A stretch of DNA of 7,270 nt from CAZEAN01 sp964510225 (GTDB lineage: Bacteria > Planctomycetota > Planctomycetia > Isosphaerales > Isosphaeraceae), in NCBI GenBank assembly GCA_964510225.1, contig CAZEAN010000203.1, positions 1 through 7,270 of the forward strand, in the 5' to 3' direction. The notes beneath the pieces were generated by a model. It was not told the origin of the DNA. It made no database searches and worked only from the letters and a program-made list of their open reading frames with translations. Of this stretch, positions 6,886 to 7,270 are shown piece by piece. The first letter of the stretch is position 1, and each line of letters begins with the position of its first letter. Made by a program: the position numbers and the translations under genes.

Positions 6886-7072
6886 TCAGACCAACCTCTC
6901 CAAGGGATTCGCTTCGAAGGACTCGAAGCATCCTGTCTGTCAATCGGTGGGTACTACAATTGTACTCTAGGATCATCCTTGTACCAACGCAATCAGCCGT
7001 GGCCTTGTATCGATTCCGAACCTCCTTAGAATGCGGCGTGATCACCTCGATTCTCGGAATCGACACAGGCAA
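6875..7072 (-). CDS. Doubtful small open frame upstream of the methyltransferase
   Basis: A 65-codon frame starts at a TTG (7072) and ends 11 bases inside the methyltransferase gene. The translation (beginning MPVSIPRIEVITPHSKEV, ending ESLGEVGLIES) matches no family I know. The overlap would suit translational coupling, but a good candidate promoter for the methyltransferase lies inside it and there is no ribosome-binding site at its start. I regard it as probably non-coding leader. Confidence 0.15.
   Translation of the reverse strand: MPVSIPRIEVITPHSKEVRNRYKATADCVGTRMILEYNCSTHRLTDRMLRVLRSESLGEVGLIES
6895..6901 (-). promoter_or_regulatory. Ribosome-binding site of the methyltransferase gene
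   Basis: GGAGAGG on the minus strand lies 9 nt before the TTG at 6885. It supports a non-ATG start, since an in-frame stop directly precedes that TTG and the zinc-ribbon cysteines begin at residue 11. Confidence 0.65.
6959..6987 (-). promoter_or_regulatory. Candidate sigma70-type promoter for the methyltransferase/MurL-like unit
   Basis: On the minus strand TTGGTA (6987-6982) and TACAAT (6964-6959) are separated by exactly 17 nt. They match TTGACA and TATAAT at 4/6 and 5/6 positions. The start point would fall near 6952, giving a leader of about 67 nt before the TTG start. The -10 box is half of a perfect 10-bp palindrome TACAATTGTA (6955-6964), which could also be a repressor site or a divergent -10. 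Confidence 0.4.
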
Positions 7073-7101
7073 GTTTTAAGCGTGTCGTCTGTTCGCTAAT
7101 C

Positions 7102-7129
7102 AACGCCGGATCCCAAGAGGGACCGGGTT
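7102..7129. other. Bulged hairpin near the right repeat
   Basis: AAC-CCGG-TCCC on the left pairs with GGGA-CCGG-GTT on the right around an AAGA loop, giving an 11-bp stem interrupted by two single-base bulges (G7105 and A7110). No T run follows on either strand, so it is not a typical terminator. Confidence 0.4.
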
Positions 7130-7168
7130 CGGAAGGGATGATCGAGGCGATCGCTCACAAAGTGGCTA

Positions 7169-7189
7169 GCTTGATGTACTGGATCAAGC
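7169..7189. other. Short hairpin near the right repeat
   Basis: GCTTGAT (7169-7175) and ATCAAGC (7183-7189) form a perfect 7-bp stem with a 7-base loop, about 30 bases inside the right terminal repeat. By itself it is within chance expectation. It is listed because it clusters with the hairpin at 7102-7129. Confidence 0.3.
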
Positions 7190-7219
7190 AGCAACAAGGC
7201 GGATCACTGTCTGATTTAG

Positions 7220-7266
7220 TTCTACTGTAACCGATTCTTCGTGACCGCCGCGGCTTGTTCGCATAT
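7220..7266 (-). repeat. Right terminal inverted repeat (47 bp)
   Basis: This is the exact reverse complement of 2-48, with four further bases (TCTA) before the window ends. The outermost bases of the two ends do not match (G1 against T7267), so the repeat boundary appears to lie at this point. With only 1 and 4 flanking bases visible, a target-site duplication cannot be tested. Confidence 0.9.
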
Positions 7267-7270
7267 TCTA

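Larger units (their letters stand above)
6886..7219. other. Right non-coding flank: leader and subterminal structures
   Basis: These 334 bases between the methyltransferase start and the right terminal repeat contain no convincing gene. They hold a candidate minus-strand promoter (6959-6987), a bulged hairpin (7102-7129), the 8-bp palindrome GCGATCGC (7148-7155) and a second hairpin (7169-7189). A 30-codon plus-strand frame (ATG 7138 to TAA 7228-7230) ends inside the terminal repeat and is probably chance. Confidence 0.6.

Noticed and set aside
7138..7230. 30-codon plus-strand peptide ending inside the right terminal repeat
   Set aside because: The GGAAGGG before its ATG has no spacing, so it cannot serve as a normal ribosome-binding site, and the frame is short enough to arise by chance.
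1..7270. CRISPR array, tRNA or rRNA genes, integron attC sites
   Set aside because: No regularly spaced repeats, no cloverleaf-like or conserved rRNA segments, and no paired attC-type core sites were seen on either strand by eye.

Overview
This 7.27-kb window looks like bacterial chromosome or mobile-element DNA of moderate GC content. The protein-export signal (twin-arginine), frequent CGA/CGG arginine codons, TTG start codons and the gene content would suit an environmental Gram-negative-type bacterium. A planctomycete-like or related lineage is my best guess, but no marker gene fixes it.

Layout. Almost the whole window lies between two copies of a perfect 47-bp inverted repeat (2-48 and 7220-7266). 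Only 1 base lies outside on the left and 4 on the right. Inside are four convincing genes. A Tat-exported aldo/keto reductase (181-1317, +) is followed by about 1.1 kb with no convincing gene but with possible gene debris. Then comes a long double-domain nitrilase-superfamily protein (2463-4361, +). Converging on it with a 9-nt gap is a two-gene minus-strand unit: a methyltransferase with an N-terminal zinc ribbon (6885-5932), then a PP-loop ATP-utilising protein resembling the MurL epimerase family (5852-4371). The right ~330 bp carries a candidate promoter for that unit, two hairpins and the right terminal repeat.

How the genes may work together. The minus-strand pair (methyltransferase and MurL-like PP-loop enzyme) is very likely co-transcribed. 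It could modify an amino-acid-bearing sugar nucleotide, glycan or small peptide. The nitrilase protein would cleave or form a C-N bond with its first domain; its second domain has lost the catalytic cysteine. The reductase is predicted to act outside the cytoplasm. A shared pathway is only an inference from proximity.

Most notable points: the terminal inverted repeat framing a cargo with no visible transposase; the active/inactive tandem nitrilase; and a MurL-like enzyme without its usual MurD2-type partner. Because the repeats sit at the very edges of the window, they could mark a mobile unit, or simply two inverted copies of a dispersed repeat at which an assembly broke.
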